Positions 45,387-56,562 of a DNA stretch of 64,000 nucleotides are shown here, one piece after another. The stretch spans positions 3,720,001 to 3,784,000 of the forward strand of contig JAJIYY010000006.1 in assembly GCA_022702485.1 (NCBI GenBank), read 5' to 3'. Under the pieces are notes generated by a model, which worked only from the letters and a program-made list of their open reading frames with translations, ran no database searches and was not told the origin of the DNA. Positions within the stretch are counted from its first letter, which is position 1, and each line of letters opens with the position of its first letter. The translations under genes and the position numbers were made by a program. The stretch comes from Simplicillium sp. C3G150-2. Its lineage: Eukaryota > Ascomycota > Sordariomycetes > Hypocreales > Cordycipitaceae.

Positions 45387-47524
45387 ATGTCGTGGAAACT
45401 CACAAAGAGTCAGTCTATCCCATGCATTTGTACAATTCGATTTATCAGCGTCCCACACAAGCGCGCGATGGCTACTACCGTCGCACAAACCAGCCACAGA
45501 GATGTATCTTTGCTAACAATCCCGCAGAATTGAAGGAGACGCATTTAGGAACCCTTAGCCCGTTCTCTCGATCGCCATCCACGTCGACCATTACAGAAAA
45601 AGATGACAAAGCCCAGCAGAGCATAGCGACCAGCCCTCTGTCAGAGACTACAAATGGTGTGTAGTGTCAGACAACGAGCCCATTATTTTCCCTCCAGTTC
45701 GCTAATCTCGCTCAAATAGCTGCCGCAACAGAAGCCTTGACCCAAGCCCCAGTCGTCAAGCCCCCGAAGCCCGGTATTCTTGTCGTCACCCTCCACGAAG
45801 GCCAAGGATTTTCCTTACCCGAACAATATCGCGGTGCTTTCACCTCACAGCACCAAGGCTCACTCTCCACCAGCAATGCGGGATCCGTGACGGGATCCGT
45901 GAGACCTGGCGGTCAGCGCATGGCTGGATCCCTCTCCGCCAACGGCTCCAATAGACCACATTCTTCTGCTGGAGGATTTTCAGGCATCCCAACAAACCAT
46001 GGCCGAATAAGCGGCAAATATATGCCCTATGCGCTTATTGATTTCGACAAGGTGCAGGTTTTCGTCAATTCTGTGGATGGAAACCCCGAAAACCCTCTCT
46101 GGGCTGGCGGCAACACGCAGTACAAGTTCGATGTGTCTCGTGTTACTGAACTTGTCATCCACCTGTATATGCGCAACCCCAACGCCGCACCAGGCGCAGG
46201 ACGTAGCCAGGATATTTTTCTAGGCGTCGTTCGCATCAACCCTAGCTTCGAGGAACGACAACCATTTTCAGAGGACGGCAAATCCAGCAAGAAGACTACC
46301 GATCAACCACTCAAACAGGGACACAGCGGCGCCGAGTGGGTGGATGTGCAGCATGGAAGCGGCAAGATCAAGGTTGGTGTCGACTATGTTGAAACGCGTG
46401 CCGGAAAGCTCAAGATTGAAGACTTTGAATTGCTCAAGGTAGTTGGCAAGGGTAGTTTCGGCAAGGTCATGCAAGTACGCAAGAAGGATACCAGTCGAAT
46501 TTACGCTCTCAAGACGATTCGCAAAGCGCACATTATCTCACGATCCGAAGTCGCCCATACCCTGGCCGAGCGGTCTGTCCTCGCCCAAATCAACAACCCT
46601 TTTATTGTGCCTCTCAAATTCAGTTTCCAATCCCCAGAGAAGCTGTACTTTGTACTGGCTTTTGTCAACGGCGGAGAATTGTTCTATCATTTGCAAAAGG
46701 AGCACCGATTCGACGTCAACCGATCGCGTTTCTACACAGCCGAGCTGCTTTGCGCCTTGGAATGTCTTCATGGCTTCAGTGTCATTTATAGAGATTTAAA
46801 GCCCGAGAACATCTTGCTCGATTACGAAGGTCACATTGCGCTGTGCGATTTTGGTCTGTGCAAGCTGGACATGAAGGATGAGGACCGCACCAATACCTTC
46901 TGCGGCACACCCGAATACCTCGCTCCCGAACTTTTGATGGGCCAAGGATACAACAAAACCGTCGATTGGTGGACTCTGGGAGTGCTCCTTTACGAAATGT
47001 TGACTGGATTGCCTCCATTCTACGATGAGAACACCAACGAGATGTACCGCAAGATTCTGTCGGAGCCCCTTCACTTCTCCGACGTGGTACCACCCGCGGC
47101 CAAGGACCTCTTGACCAAGCTCCTCAACCGTGATCCCAAGCAGCGACTTGGAGCAAATGGCTCAGCAGAGATCAAAGCGCACCCCTTCTTCCATGCCATA
47201 GATTGGCGCAAGTTGCTGCAGCGCAAGTATGAGCCTGCATTTAAGCCCAATGTGGTATGTTCAAGTCCATGAGATACAAGTGTGAAAAAGTGACGAGAGA
47301 GCTAACCAATCATGAAATAGGCTGACGCATTGGACACGGTCAATTTCGATCCCGAATTCACCTCGGAAGCACCTCAAGATTCATACGTGGAGGGCCCCAT
47401 GCTGTCACAGACGATGCAGAACCAGTTCCAAGGATTCAGTTACAATCGACCTATTGCAGGTCTAGGAGACGCCGGCGGCAGTGTCAAAGACCCATCGTTC
47501 GTCGGAAGCATACCAGAGGAATAG
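45387..47524 (+). CDS. SCH9: Sch9-type AGC protein kinase with C2-like domain
   Basis: Nutrient-responsive Ser/Thr kinase acting downstream of TORC1 in fungi. Exons 45387-45408, 45528-45656, 45720-47254 and 47321-47524 give 629 residues. The first 18 residues (MSWKLTKKLKETHLGTLS) fit filamentous-fungal orthologs. Order: low-complexity N terminus, a C2-like domain at about 70-275, kinase domain from about 286 with GKGSFGKV, the ATP Lys in YALKT (about 315), catalytic YRDLKPEN, DFGLCKL, and activation loop TFCGTPEYLAPE. The AGC C-terminal tail includes a hydrophobic motif of the FxxF(S/T)Y type (FQGFSY near 47430-47447), the expected TORC1 target. Intron 1 is 119 nt and splits the seventh-eighth codon region. 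Identification as the Sch9 ortholog rests on the C2-plus-AGC layout and motif. Confidence 0.93.
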
Positions 47525-47758
47525 AAGAGAATGGGCAAAGTGGACGAATGAAATGGAACGAAACAATGTAAACAGGCGAATAAGCGACTGGCATTTTTGT
47601 GTTGAAGAGCATTTTGGCAATTAGAATTGTATCGATGCATTGGGTATGTCTTCATGTTCTATGTGGTGCTGTGAATTGTCTTTCCATGTTTATGATGTGT
47701 GTGATTGTCCGCGCTAGGAGTCTAGGCTGGCTACACTATTGTGATTGGCGAAAACCCC
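47525..47758. other. 3' flank of kinase
   Basis: Short stretch between the kinase stop and the end of the decayed HET gene. Nothing coding is supported. Confidence 0.4.
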
Positions 47759-50182
47759 TCAGTTTCTTGAACTGCCTCTCCCGTTCATTATACCGTGAAC
47801 ATAACATTCGGCAAGAAAGGAGTAGTGTCCATCTGAGCCTGGCAAAGGGCGCAGGATGAATGTTGTAGGACCTCCCCCCGGTAGCCAAACCTCATCGTCG
47901 ACCCTAACGCATCGTGAGGCAAGGGCTAAGTATCCTTTGCTTGTACGCATCAGACGCCTCTGACAACCGTATTCATCTAGGCTTTCTTTGGAAAGAGTCT
48001 CGGGACGCATAGTTTGCTCAGGGCTGTCTGAAAGTATGATGTTATCTATGGGTGGTAAAGAATTCGACGTGTCTAATTCTTGAAGTTCCTGCATGAGCGA
48101 ATAGAGAGCCTGAAGTGAAACAGGGTCGGTTTCACACAGAGACTCATGACCCTTGGCCACAGCTGACAGAATTTCTTGAGTGATTCCTCAGCTAGGACAG
48201 TCTTCTTGGTTGCGTGGTCTATTGTTTCACCTGCTATCAATGTGTGCCAAAGAGCTTTAACGCGACTGACGCCAGTGGGATAGATGGGATCTAGACGGGA
48301 GATGAGACTGAAAACGGAGAGAATGTCTATCTGGAGGCCTGGACCAGGGTGCCGTTCTTCACTCTTGGAGTGTATGTCGACAACGGAGTCGATATTGGTA
48401 CCATCGAGCCTTAAAACTTCGGGCTCAGAAGTGTGGGTTTGGAATTTTGAGTCCCAGCAGCATTAAACCTGGCATCCCAGAGTTTGGTGGTATTGAGTGG
48501 CCAGTGGAAGTTTGGTTCCCAAGATGGCAGATCTTGCACATGCTTCGCAGCTTCTCCGAGTCTAACAAGGCAGACAGATTCACGGTCAATACCGTCACAA
48601 TTGGACTGGAATTGTACAAGGGAGAGAGCTTCAAGAGACTCGAGAGGCTCCCTGTAAGCCGCAAAACGAAAGAATCCAGGAATATTTTTCGCTTCGACAA
48701 AGTGGCGGCCAACAGTGATAAAAAGACTGGAAATGAACATTCCGTAGTCAACCTTGATTTGCGTACTTTCACTTTTGCGTTGTACGATATCCAGCAAAGC
48801 AAATATCTTGTCTCTAGGCCCCGTCGCTGCGGAATTCCACGTGTAGAGCATGAGATCTATCAGGCTCAGCTTCTGGAGCACAATGCCGTTTGGAATCTAT
48901 TGGCCATGATTTTGGTCACCAAGTTGGTATCGTGGCAGCTTGTGCGGAGCTTCATTCGCAGCTCCATGTTTGATGAAGCGCCGGCACCAAATTTCCTGGT
49001 GGCTTTCATGGCGGGCATGTCGCTGTGGATGAGGTTCTCAACTGTGAGTAGGGACATGCCCGCGAACCACAATAACTTGCGGCCTTCGATCTTGAATGGG
49101 CCGCAGTGAACTTCGAATTGATTTGCGATGGCTAGTTCTTGAATAAACCAAATCCGACTCCAATACGGCCGTTTGATGATTCATACTAGGGCACGGATTT
49201 GGCGGGTGGAATATTTGATGCCTTGGGGTATTTTGTCCTCGTCAACACGCTGACGCCCCGCATTGTCGCTCAAAGGAGCGTCGGAAAGCGTCTCTGGGAG
49301 ACTTGGCACTCGTCATCTTTCCGATTGCATCCATGACAATTCCTGTAGTCTCGTCTTCGTCGCCCAGCCAGGCCATTACGAGCAAACGACATGAAGGACA
49401 CTTCGGCATTGCGCTCGTCAATGTCTTGTTGATTGATGCACAGTGCGTCGACCCAGAACTTTTGGCCTATGTCCTCAGAAGTGGCACTTTGTTGCATGCT
49501 GTGAGCTCGGTGGGTGGCTCGCGTAGCAGAGCGGCAACTTGTTGGTATAGTCCTCGCTTCTGCTGCAGACAGCAATCGAGAGGACTGCGGCCTGACTGAT
49601 CGATAATGGTCCGATCAGCGCCATTATCGAGCAAGATGCGGACTACGTGTGGATGCCCGTTCTCAGCAGCATAGTGCAGGGCTGTTTCTCCAAAAACATC
49701 CTGGTTGGAGAAGTTGGCGCCTGTGCTGATGCAGTGCTCGAGGGCTGTGACATCGCCCCTCTCACTGCTTCGATGAGCCACGTCGTGTTGTACGGCTCGG
49801 TTCGAAAGTCTAGCCCCTCCAAAAAGCGCTCGTGCAGGCGACTCAAGTGTTGTAGAGCCCCGTAAAGGCTCTTGGTAATGTAGGCTAGACGCTTATTCAA
49901 GATGATGGGCCGCCTGTGGACCGAGGCATAACTGTTGGTGGTACTGGTGCTGGTGCCAGGGGGTATGGGGTGGCCCCATGTGTATGAGAGGGCCTTGTAC
50001 TTGGAGCGCTCATTAAACTTGGCCAGGCTGAGCTGGCATTCAAGCAGAGGAGTGTCACATATGGAGGGCACTACGGCGCCTTCCCGGCGGTCGACGAAAG
50101 AGAACAGCCGGATGGAGGATGGTGTGGGTAGTGGTGCATATTCACACGGTTGATGGGTGAAGAGTGATGGGTCCTCTTCCAT
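47759..50182 (-). pseudogene. Decayed HET-domain gene with ankyrin repeats inside the HET region
   Basis: HET-domain proteins mediate heterokaryon-incompatibility-type recognition and cell death in fungi. Reading leftward from ATG at 50182: KYKALSYTWG (HET block 1) and ILNKRLAYITKSLYGALQHL; then an ankyrin segment (DVTALEHCISTGAN, GETALHYAAENGH, LDNGAD, 49780-49560); then the next HET block FWVDALCINQQDIDERNA (near 49460-49405) and AWLGDEDE; and lastly GPRDKIFALLDIV and the C-terminal GYLALASRCVRVDDEVW. The frame shifts near 49775 (one base lost before RGDVTAL), near 49480 and near 49385, and stops occur near 49250 and later. A single intact gene of about 2.4 kb can thus be recognised but not translated. 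The interrupted order HET-ankyrin-HET is consistent with an original design rather than a later insertion. Confidence 0.88.
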
Positions 50183-51305
50183 GATTTATGTAGTTGGAGG
50201 ACAGACGCTGTGTTGTGATGCTTGAGGAAGAGCGGCATGTTGTTGTGAGGGACAAAGCGAGGAAGTCGGGAAAGTCTGCATTAGGCTGAGGCTAATGTTT
50301 GAGGAGTGGAAGACTAAGATTGAAGACCCTGTATATTGGCTCAGACTATAACGATTGTATAAAATGACTGTCATGTCTTTGAAGCTTATAATCACTGTTT
50401 CACAGGCACGGCGATAGATTGAAAATGTTGTCGTTGAGCATAGATGCCGTTGCGACGTGCACTAACACGACAAAGTACATGGGGATTGCTAATGTTAGCC
50501 TTGTGCTGAGACGTGCAACGCCGATGCGGGGAAGACAGTACCACGGACACACCCGATTATCTACTGTAATTCAAGCTTGGCTCCGAAGAAAGACAGCATT
50601 TATTCCAGCCTCCGGTCTCGTTACGGACGTTTACCACCTAGCTTGCCGTGTGAAGTGGCAGTGGTATGTAATGGATACTACCCGTCAGCCTCTTAGCCTA
50701 CTTTTGACGGAAACTGTGGCGGACATTGGAGTTGTCAACTTGGCTGGACTTGACAGGGGGAAATAGCTACCACCTTATCCATCATAATATAAGTTACCCT
50801 ATTAGGCAGGTATTGGGTGCCACAATGTCTCATTGGTGCCGATTGTTCCGGGTTGGAGGCTGCGCACACGGGACAGCCTCAAGCAAGTGATAATCAGCTT
50901 CTCGAATGGGAGGCGAGGAGGGGATCGTTCCAAGGATATAGATGTTCGCTAAAAGGTGATAGTGGTGGTCTCTACAAGGATTGCAGACGTAATCCGGGGG
51001 TGGTGTTGGCGGTACATGGTGTTTCTCTTACATAAATGGAGGTGTAGGTGCGGAATTGTCCACTAATCAGATGATGAGGAGCGGGATGGAAAAACATGTT
51101 CTGCACGAGGTTTGTATGTGACAGACGAAAGGCTACGCTCAGAAATCGTTCTCTCGGAGTTTGGACTGGGAGATGTTGAATATAAAAGGTAGGCTGCTGA
51201 CCAGTTGATACTTGAGGAGATCCTTCGTAAAGTACACTCATAGCTTACTTGTGAATATACTTTCCAAACAGAGTTGGCTCTCTATTCTTTTACGTCTTCT
51301 TAAAC
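50183..51305. other. Intergenic, no supported gene
   Basis: About 1.1 kb between the start of the HET relic and the G1 peptidase. A 115-codon frame at 50419-50766 (+) has no signal, motif or splice evidence and was not called. Confidence 0.5.
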
Positions 51306-52145
51306 ATGAAGTTTAACAGTTTGTTGAACTTGGCCGGAGCCATTGCCTGCGCTGTCGGCGTTGGAGCTGCTCCAGCTCCCGCTCCCGCTCCCGTTCCCGC
51401 TCCCAGTGTCCGTGGCAAACCCCATGGAAGCTCGTCTGCTGCTGGGCAGAATGTGATTTACAACACTCACTGGTCCGGAGCAGTATGGAACGGCCAAGGA
51501 GTGTACAATGTTCAGGGAAGTTTTGTGATTCCTGAAGTCTCTGGCCAGAACTCACAGGAGTCTGTAGCCATCTGGGTCGGCATTGACGGAGCTGGCAGCG
51601 GCCAATGCGGAAACACGCTGATGCAAGCGGGTATCCTGCTCTACGGCGACGGCTCCATTGCTCGTGAGTATCATATTCGTTAGTGTCTTGAGAGAGTATA
51701 TTGTGTAGCTAACAATGACGATACAGCCTGGTACGAGTGGTGGCCCGGAGAGGACATCCAGTACTTCAGCGAGTATTGGGAAGTGCAGGCCGGAGACAAC
51801 ATCTTCATGCAAGTGCAGGCCAACTCTACCACCACGGGTGTCGCATACATCACCAACCAGCGCACTGGTAACACGCTCACACATGAATTTTACTCTCAGG
51901 AGTCACCCAGCCCGCTGTGCGAGATCAACGCCGAATGGGTCATCGAGGCCATCTCGTTTGGTAACGGCAACTTTGCGACTCTGCCCAACTTTGGCACCAT
52001 TACCATCACAGACACTCTTGCCAATACTGGGTACGGCACTGTGACTGCTAGCGATGCTGGAATCTGGGACATGAGTGGCTATGGATACAACAATGTCAAC
52101 TGTCGCTACGCTGGCCAGGCTGCCATTTCCTGCACCAAGCAGTGA
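51306..52145 (+). CDS. Secreted glutamic (G1, eqolisin) endopeptidase
   Basis: Acid-active extracellular endopeptidase of the fungal G1 family. Exons 51306-51663 and 51727-52145 give 258 residues. Signal peptide at about 1-21, then an Ala-Pro repeat tract and a basic VRGKPHG stretch that may be the propeptide end. The mature fold shows WVGIDG and LMQAG with Gln 107, and NAEWVIE with Glu 193, matching the catalytic Gln/Glu pair of the family. The Trp/Tyr-rich PWYEWWP block (120-126) is also characteristic. Cysteines near SGQCGN, PLCE, NVNCRY and ISCTK may form disulfides. The propeptide looks short compared with other members. Function is inferred from family; pH-regulated expression would be expected but no site was identified. 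Confidence 0.9.
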
Positions 52146-53213
52146 GGGGAGGCAATTGATGGATTGTGATGGAGTACATATGCATATATAACATACATAC
52201 CACCGGATATGGTACATGAGATTTATTGGAGTTGGATTCTATGTTTTACCATTTTTCTTTTTCTTTTCTTGGCTTGTCGGTTATTGAAATGTGATGCTTG
52301 TTGTGAATGGTGCAAGTGTGTGGCTGTCGGCTTTTGATGGTGTCCACAACAAGGCTCTGTTCTGGTGTGCTCTACTCTACCTAGGTACAACGAGGAAGAT
52401 GGCGGCGATGCAGACCGGATATGGCAGTGGGCCGGCCACTGTAATACCGAGCCAGTAGTGCGCTGTGGTGGAAAGGCGGGCCGCTGTAGGCTGTGATGCA
52501 CAGCGCTGTGCATCGGTCGAGACTGCACTGTATTTAAATGTTACAGAGACCTGTACAAACAAAACGGCACGTCATAGAGACGCTGAATACTTTCGGTCGC
52601 AGCGGATCCACACCAGCTCCCCTCCCCTCCCCAACCATTTGCTGCTCTTTTTGGGAGATGCGGTAATAATTATCCCATCCAAACACCTTAAACCTCTCAC
52701 TTTTCGCATCATACGGAAAATTACCTCCATCGCCATTTCGACACCGCCTGACCATTTCTATCTTCGTCTTCCACCGCGGACTTTGAAACCGTACGTGCCG
52801 CATCATCATCATCATCATCATCACCATCAACGACCCCGCACCCAAAAATTGCTGCCCCTCCATCCTCCGTCATTGTCATTCCATTGGTGCAGCAACCAGA
52901 TAAGAAAACCTTCCGGCGAACAGACGCAAAGTTGCCGTACCTTCGTCATCAGAAAATAACTGTTTCTTCCTGCATTCTCCTCCCTCAATTACACATCATC
53001 AATATATCATCACTAGTTGGAGCAACCTAGCTTCATAAGCAACCACACCTCTCCCAGTACAGCCAAGACTGACGTCGCATTCTAGAACCCCTTCGGACTT
53101 TTAACGTCTCAACAACTTCTCCGGTTGGCCCGGCTTCACAATAGATAACCGCGCCCCTAGTTGCATCATTCGACCTTAATCCCGCCCTCTTCCGTAACCT
53201 CCAATTGCTCAAA
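52146..53213. other. Intergenic / long leader of glucose-6-phosphate isomerase
   Basis: About 1.07 kb. The right half is pyrimidine- and CAT-rich and is likely the promoter and 5' UTR of the strongly expressed isomerase gene. Short frames on both strands are not supported. Confidence 0.5.
52801..52821. repeat. CAT trinucleotide repeat
   Basis: Seven perfect CAT units about 390 nt upstream of the glucose-6-phosphate isomerase start; a simple microsatellite. Confidence 0.9.
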
Positions 53214-55057
53214 ATGGCCCCCGCCAACACTCTCCCCGCCTGGGCCGAGCTCAATGTTCACCGCGACAGCGTCAGCAAAAGCTTCGTCCTCAAGGAGGCT
53301 TTCGCTTCCGACCCAGACCGCTTCAACCGCTTCACTCGCACCTTCGCTGCCCCTGGCACCAGCAATGATATCCTCTTCGACTTTAGCAAGAACTTCTTGA
53401 CAGACGAGACCCTCGAGTTGCTCGTCAAGCTCGCCGAGCAGGCTGGCGTTGAGCGAAAGCGCGATGCTATGTTCCGTGGCGACAAGATCAACTTCACTGA
53501 GAACCGTGCTGTCTACCACACTGCTCTGCGCAATGTTAGTGGCGTGGAAATGAAGGTCGATGGCAAGGACGTCATGGGCGGCCCTAACGGTGTCAACGCC
53601 GTTTTGGACCACATGAAGGAGTTCTCTGAGCAGGTTCGCAGTGGCGAGTGGAAGGGTTTCACTGGCAAGAAGCTCACTACTATTATCAACATTGGCATTG
53701 GTGGTTCTGATCTGTAAGTTTGCCATAGAAGCTATTACATGTCTCGTGTCGATATCTAGTATGCTAACATGTTCTAGCGGTCCCGTCATGGTTACTGAGG
53801 CTCTCAAGCACTACGGAGCTGAAGACCTGACTCTGCACTTCGTTTCCAACATTGACGGCACTCACATCACCGAGGCCCTCAAGAACTCCGACCCTGAGTC
53901 TACCCTCTTCTTGATCGCCTCCAAGACCTTCACCACGGCCGAGACCACCACCAACGCCAACACTGCCAAGACCTGGTTCCTCGAGAAGACCGACAACAAG
54001 GGAGACATTGCCAAGCACTTTGTGGCCCTCTCCACCAACGAGGAGGAGGTTACCAAGTTCGGTATTGACAAGAAAAACATGTTCGGCTTCGAGAGCTGGG
54101 TTGGTGGACGCTACTCCGTCTGGAGCGCCATTGGTCTGAGTGTTGCCCTCTACATTGGTTTCGACAACTTCCACAAGTTCCTCGCTGGTGCCCACGCCAT
54201 GGACAAGCACTTCCGCGAGACTCCTCTCAAGGAGAACATTCCTATTCTCGGTGGTCTCCTGAGCGTCTGGTACTCAGACTTCTTCCAGGCTCAGACGCAC
54301 CTTGTCGCGCCGTAAGTGCAATTCTAGTAGATAATCTGCGGGTTGATGACTGACCACTTATGTAGATTTGACCAATATCTCCACCGCTTCCCTGCTTATC
54401 TTCAGCAGCTTTCCATGGAGTCCAACGGAAAGTCCATCGCCTCTGATGGCTCTTCTGTCAAGTACACCACCGGTAAGTGATGATCACGTTTGGTAAGACC
54501 TGATGAACTGCAGAGCAAAATACTAATAATATACAGGACCTATTCTGTTCGGTGAGCCTTGCACCAACGCTCAGCACTCCTTCTTCCAGCTTGTCCATCA
54601 GGGCACCAAGTTGATCCCCACCGACTTCATCCTGGCCGCTCAGTCCCACAACCCTGTTGCCAACAACTTGCAGCAGAAGATGCTTGCCTCCAACTTTTTG
54701 GCCCAGGCAGAGGCTCTGATGGTCGGTAAGTCTGACGAGCAGGTTCAGGCCGAGGGCACGACGGGCGACCTGGTCCCCCACAAGCGATTCCTCGGCAACC
54801 GCCCCACGACATCCATTTTGGTAGGAGGCACCATCGGCCCTGGCGAGCTAGGCGCTCTGATTGCCTACTACGAGCACCTCACCTTCACTGAGGGAGCCAT
54901 CTGGGACATTAACAGCTTCGACCAATGGGGTGTCGAGCTGGGCAAGGTCCTGGCCAAGAAGATTCTCAAGGAGCTGGATGAGGAGGGTAACGGCAAGGAC
55001 CACGACAATTCTACTGGAAGCTTGATTGGAGCTTTCAAGAAGTTCTCCAAAATCTAA
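53214..55057 (+). CDS. PGI1: Glucose-6-phosphate isomerase
   Basis: Cytosolic glycolytic/gluconeogenic enzyme interconverting glucose-6-phosphate and fructose-6-phosphate. Exons 53214-53713, 53778-54311, 54366-54472 and 54537-55057 join in frame to 553 residues, the usual length. Family signatures: INIGIGGSDLGPVMV across the first junction, SNIDGTH, ASKTFTTAET, SWVGGRYSVWSAIGLS, the His-containing GEPCTNAQHSFFQL and the C-terminal FDQWGVELGK. The start is the first ATG in a good context (AAAATGG) in front of a conserved N-terminal helix. Codon use is strongly biased to C-ending codons, fitting high expression. All introns are short (53-65 nt). Confidence 0.97.
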
Positions 55058-55413
55058 GGGAGTGATGAGTCAGGTGTCAATAAGAAAAGCAATCAAGGAC
55101 TAAGAATGAAAGAAACAGAATTTTAGTGTTAAGTCGTACGGGCTATGGGAATGGCGCGAGAACTTATGCCTACCATATAGCATTTGATGTTCTATACATA
55201 ATAAACAAAGCTGGCAGCTACAGATCGTCCAAGTATGGCTGCGACTACACTATAATTATACTCAAGACACTGTGGAAGTAGTACCTGGGCCTGCGCTTCA
55301 GCCAGCTCCTCCGTTCCACCCACGGCAGGATGAATGGCCCATTTGCGCTAAACCAATATTCTGATGTCCCAATACTCAGCGGCCCGATACAACAGCTTGC
55401 CCGTCCACAGCAC

Positions 55414-55803
55414 TTAACAGGCCCAAGCATGGTCATCATTAAAATTGAAGTCCACAAGCTTGTCATTTCCATATTGTCGCATACCCATGTACTGCGTCGT
55501 CATGCATGAGCAGAAGCCCTTGCGACAGAATTTGAACGTATCATGCGGGTAGCTGAAGAAGTCAACTCGCCCAGCGTCCGAGTCGCATGCTTGGTGCGAG
55601 TTGACAATCTCGTTGCCGTTGGCTTTGCATTCATAACTTGCTGCTGTGCAGCTAATACGAAGCTCGGTGTCGGTTGGTCTCAATGCGATGCCGGTGCATT
55701 GGCCGCTGGGGTTGATACCTGCGGTCAGGGTTCCAGAAAATCTGCCATGTGTGACATTGGCTAGAAGGGAAACACCAAAGAAAGTAAGAAGTACTGTCTT
55801 CAT
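55414..55803 (-). CDS. Small cysteine-rich secreted protein
   Basis: Single-exon frame of 129 residues. The signal peptide (about 1-20, MKTVLLTFFGVSLLANVTHG) predicts secretion. The mature part has eight cysteines (near GQCTG, RISCT, SYECK, HQACD, KFCR, GFCSCM and the terminal WAC), consistent with four disulfides, and no membrane segment. Size and Cys content are those of secreted effector-like or antimicrobial-type fungal proteins, but no family is recognised. Convergent with glucose-6-phosphate isomerase, with about 360 nt between the stops. Confidence 0.72.
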   Translation of the reverse strand: MKTVLLTFFGVSLLANVTHGRFSGTLTAGINPSGQCTGIALRPTDTELRISCTAASYECKANGNEIVNSHQACDSDAGRVDFFSYPHDTFKFCRKGFCSCMTTQYMGMRQYGNDKLVDFNFNDDHAWAC

Positions 55804-56562
55804 ATTGGATGTTGTGGTAACTAATCAGTTGCTCTGATTTGATTGAATAATTTGGCCACAGCGATGTAAACCTGGCAAAGGGAAGTAGGTTGCTATATAC
55901 TAGATAATTAAACTAGCGCTGGAGAAATTCATGGAGAAACGCCCGGAGCGATGCCCGATTCTCATGTAGGCACAATAGTTTAGCATCAAGTTGACCCCGT
56001 CAGCATGCCGCCCAGGCACGACGGCATACCCAAACTAGTTAGATTAAACTTAAATTGGGACCATCTTTCGCTTTTAAATACTACATTTGTCGAGCTACGC
56101 TAACCATATGTGTCTCTGAGGCAGTCCGGATATATAATGGTAGATTTGGACTAATGCTTACCCAAACGAAAGGGGTAACAAATTTCTCGTAGACTCTGCC
56201 AAACACGATGTATATATGCGAGATTGTCCGGAAATTTGATGATAGGGTTGGGAATTAGTCTCATTTATGGAAATCAATCTAGAAGAATAAATAAAATTGC
56301 TAAGCCCTCCAAGCATGAAATACAGTCGGCTATTGATCTGTTAGTACCGTCTACAAAAGTATGAGCATTCAAGTCAGTTGTCACTACACACGGCTAACAG
56401 TACTATCTACGGTAAGTTGTGTAAACGCTTAATAGAATGTTGGTATGGTAGTGATTTAAGATGCCTCCATCACAAAAGCTTACAACAATCTACACAAACA
56501 GACAAAGCCAATGCTGTTTAAACCTTTTCGTTTGGTGACAGATAAATTTGTAAGAGAATATT
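55804..56562. other. Intergenic, no supported gene
   Basis: About 760 nt, AT-rich, between the small Cys-rich gene start and the 3' end of the paraoxonase-like gene. Nothing recognisable. Confidence 0.5.
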
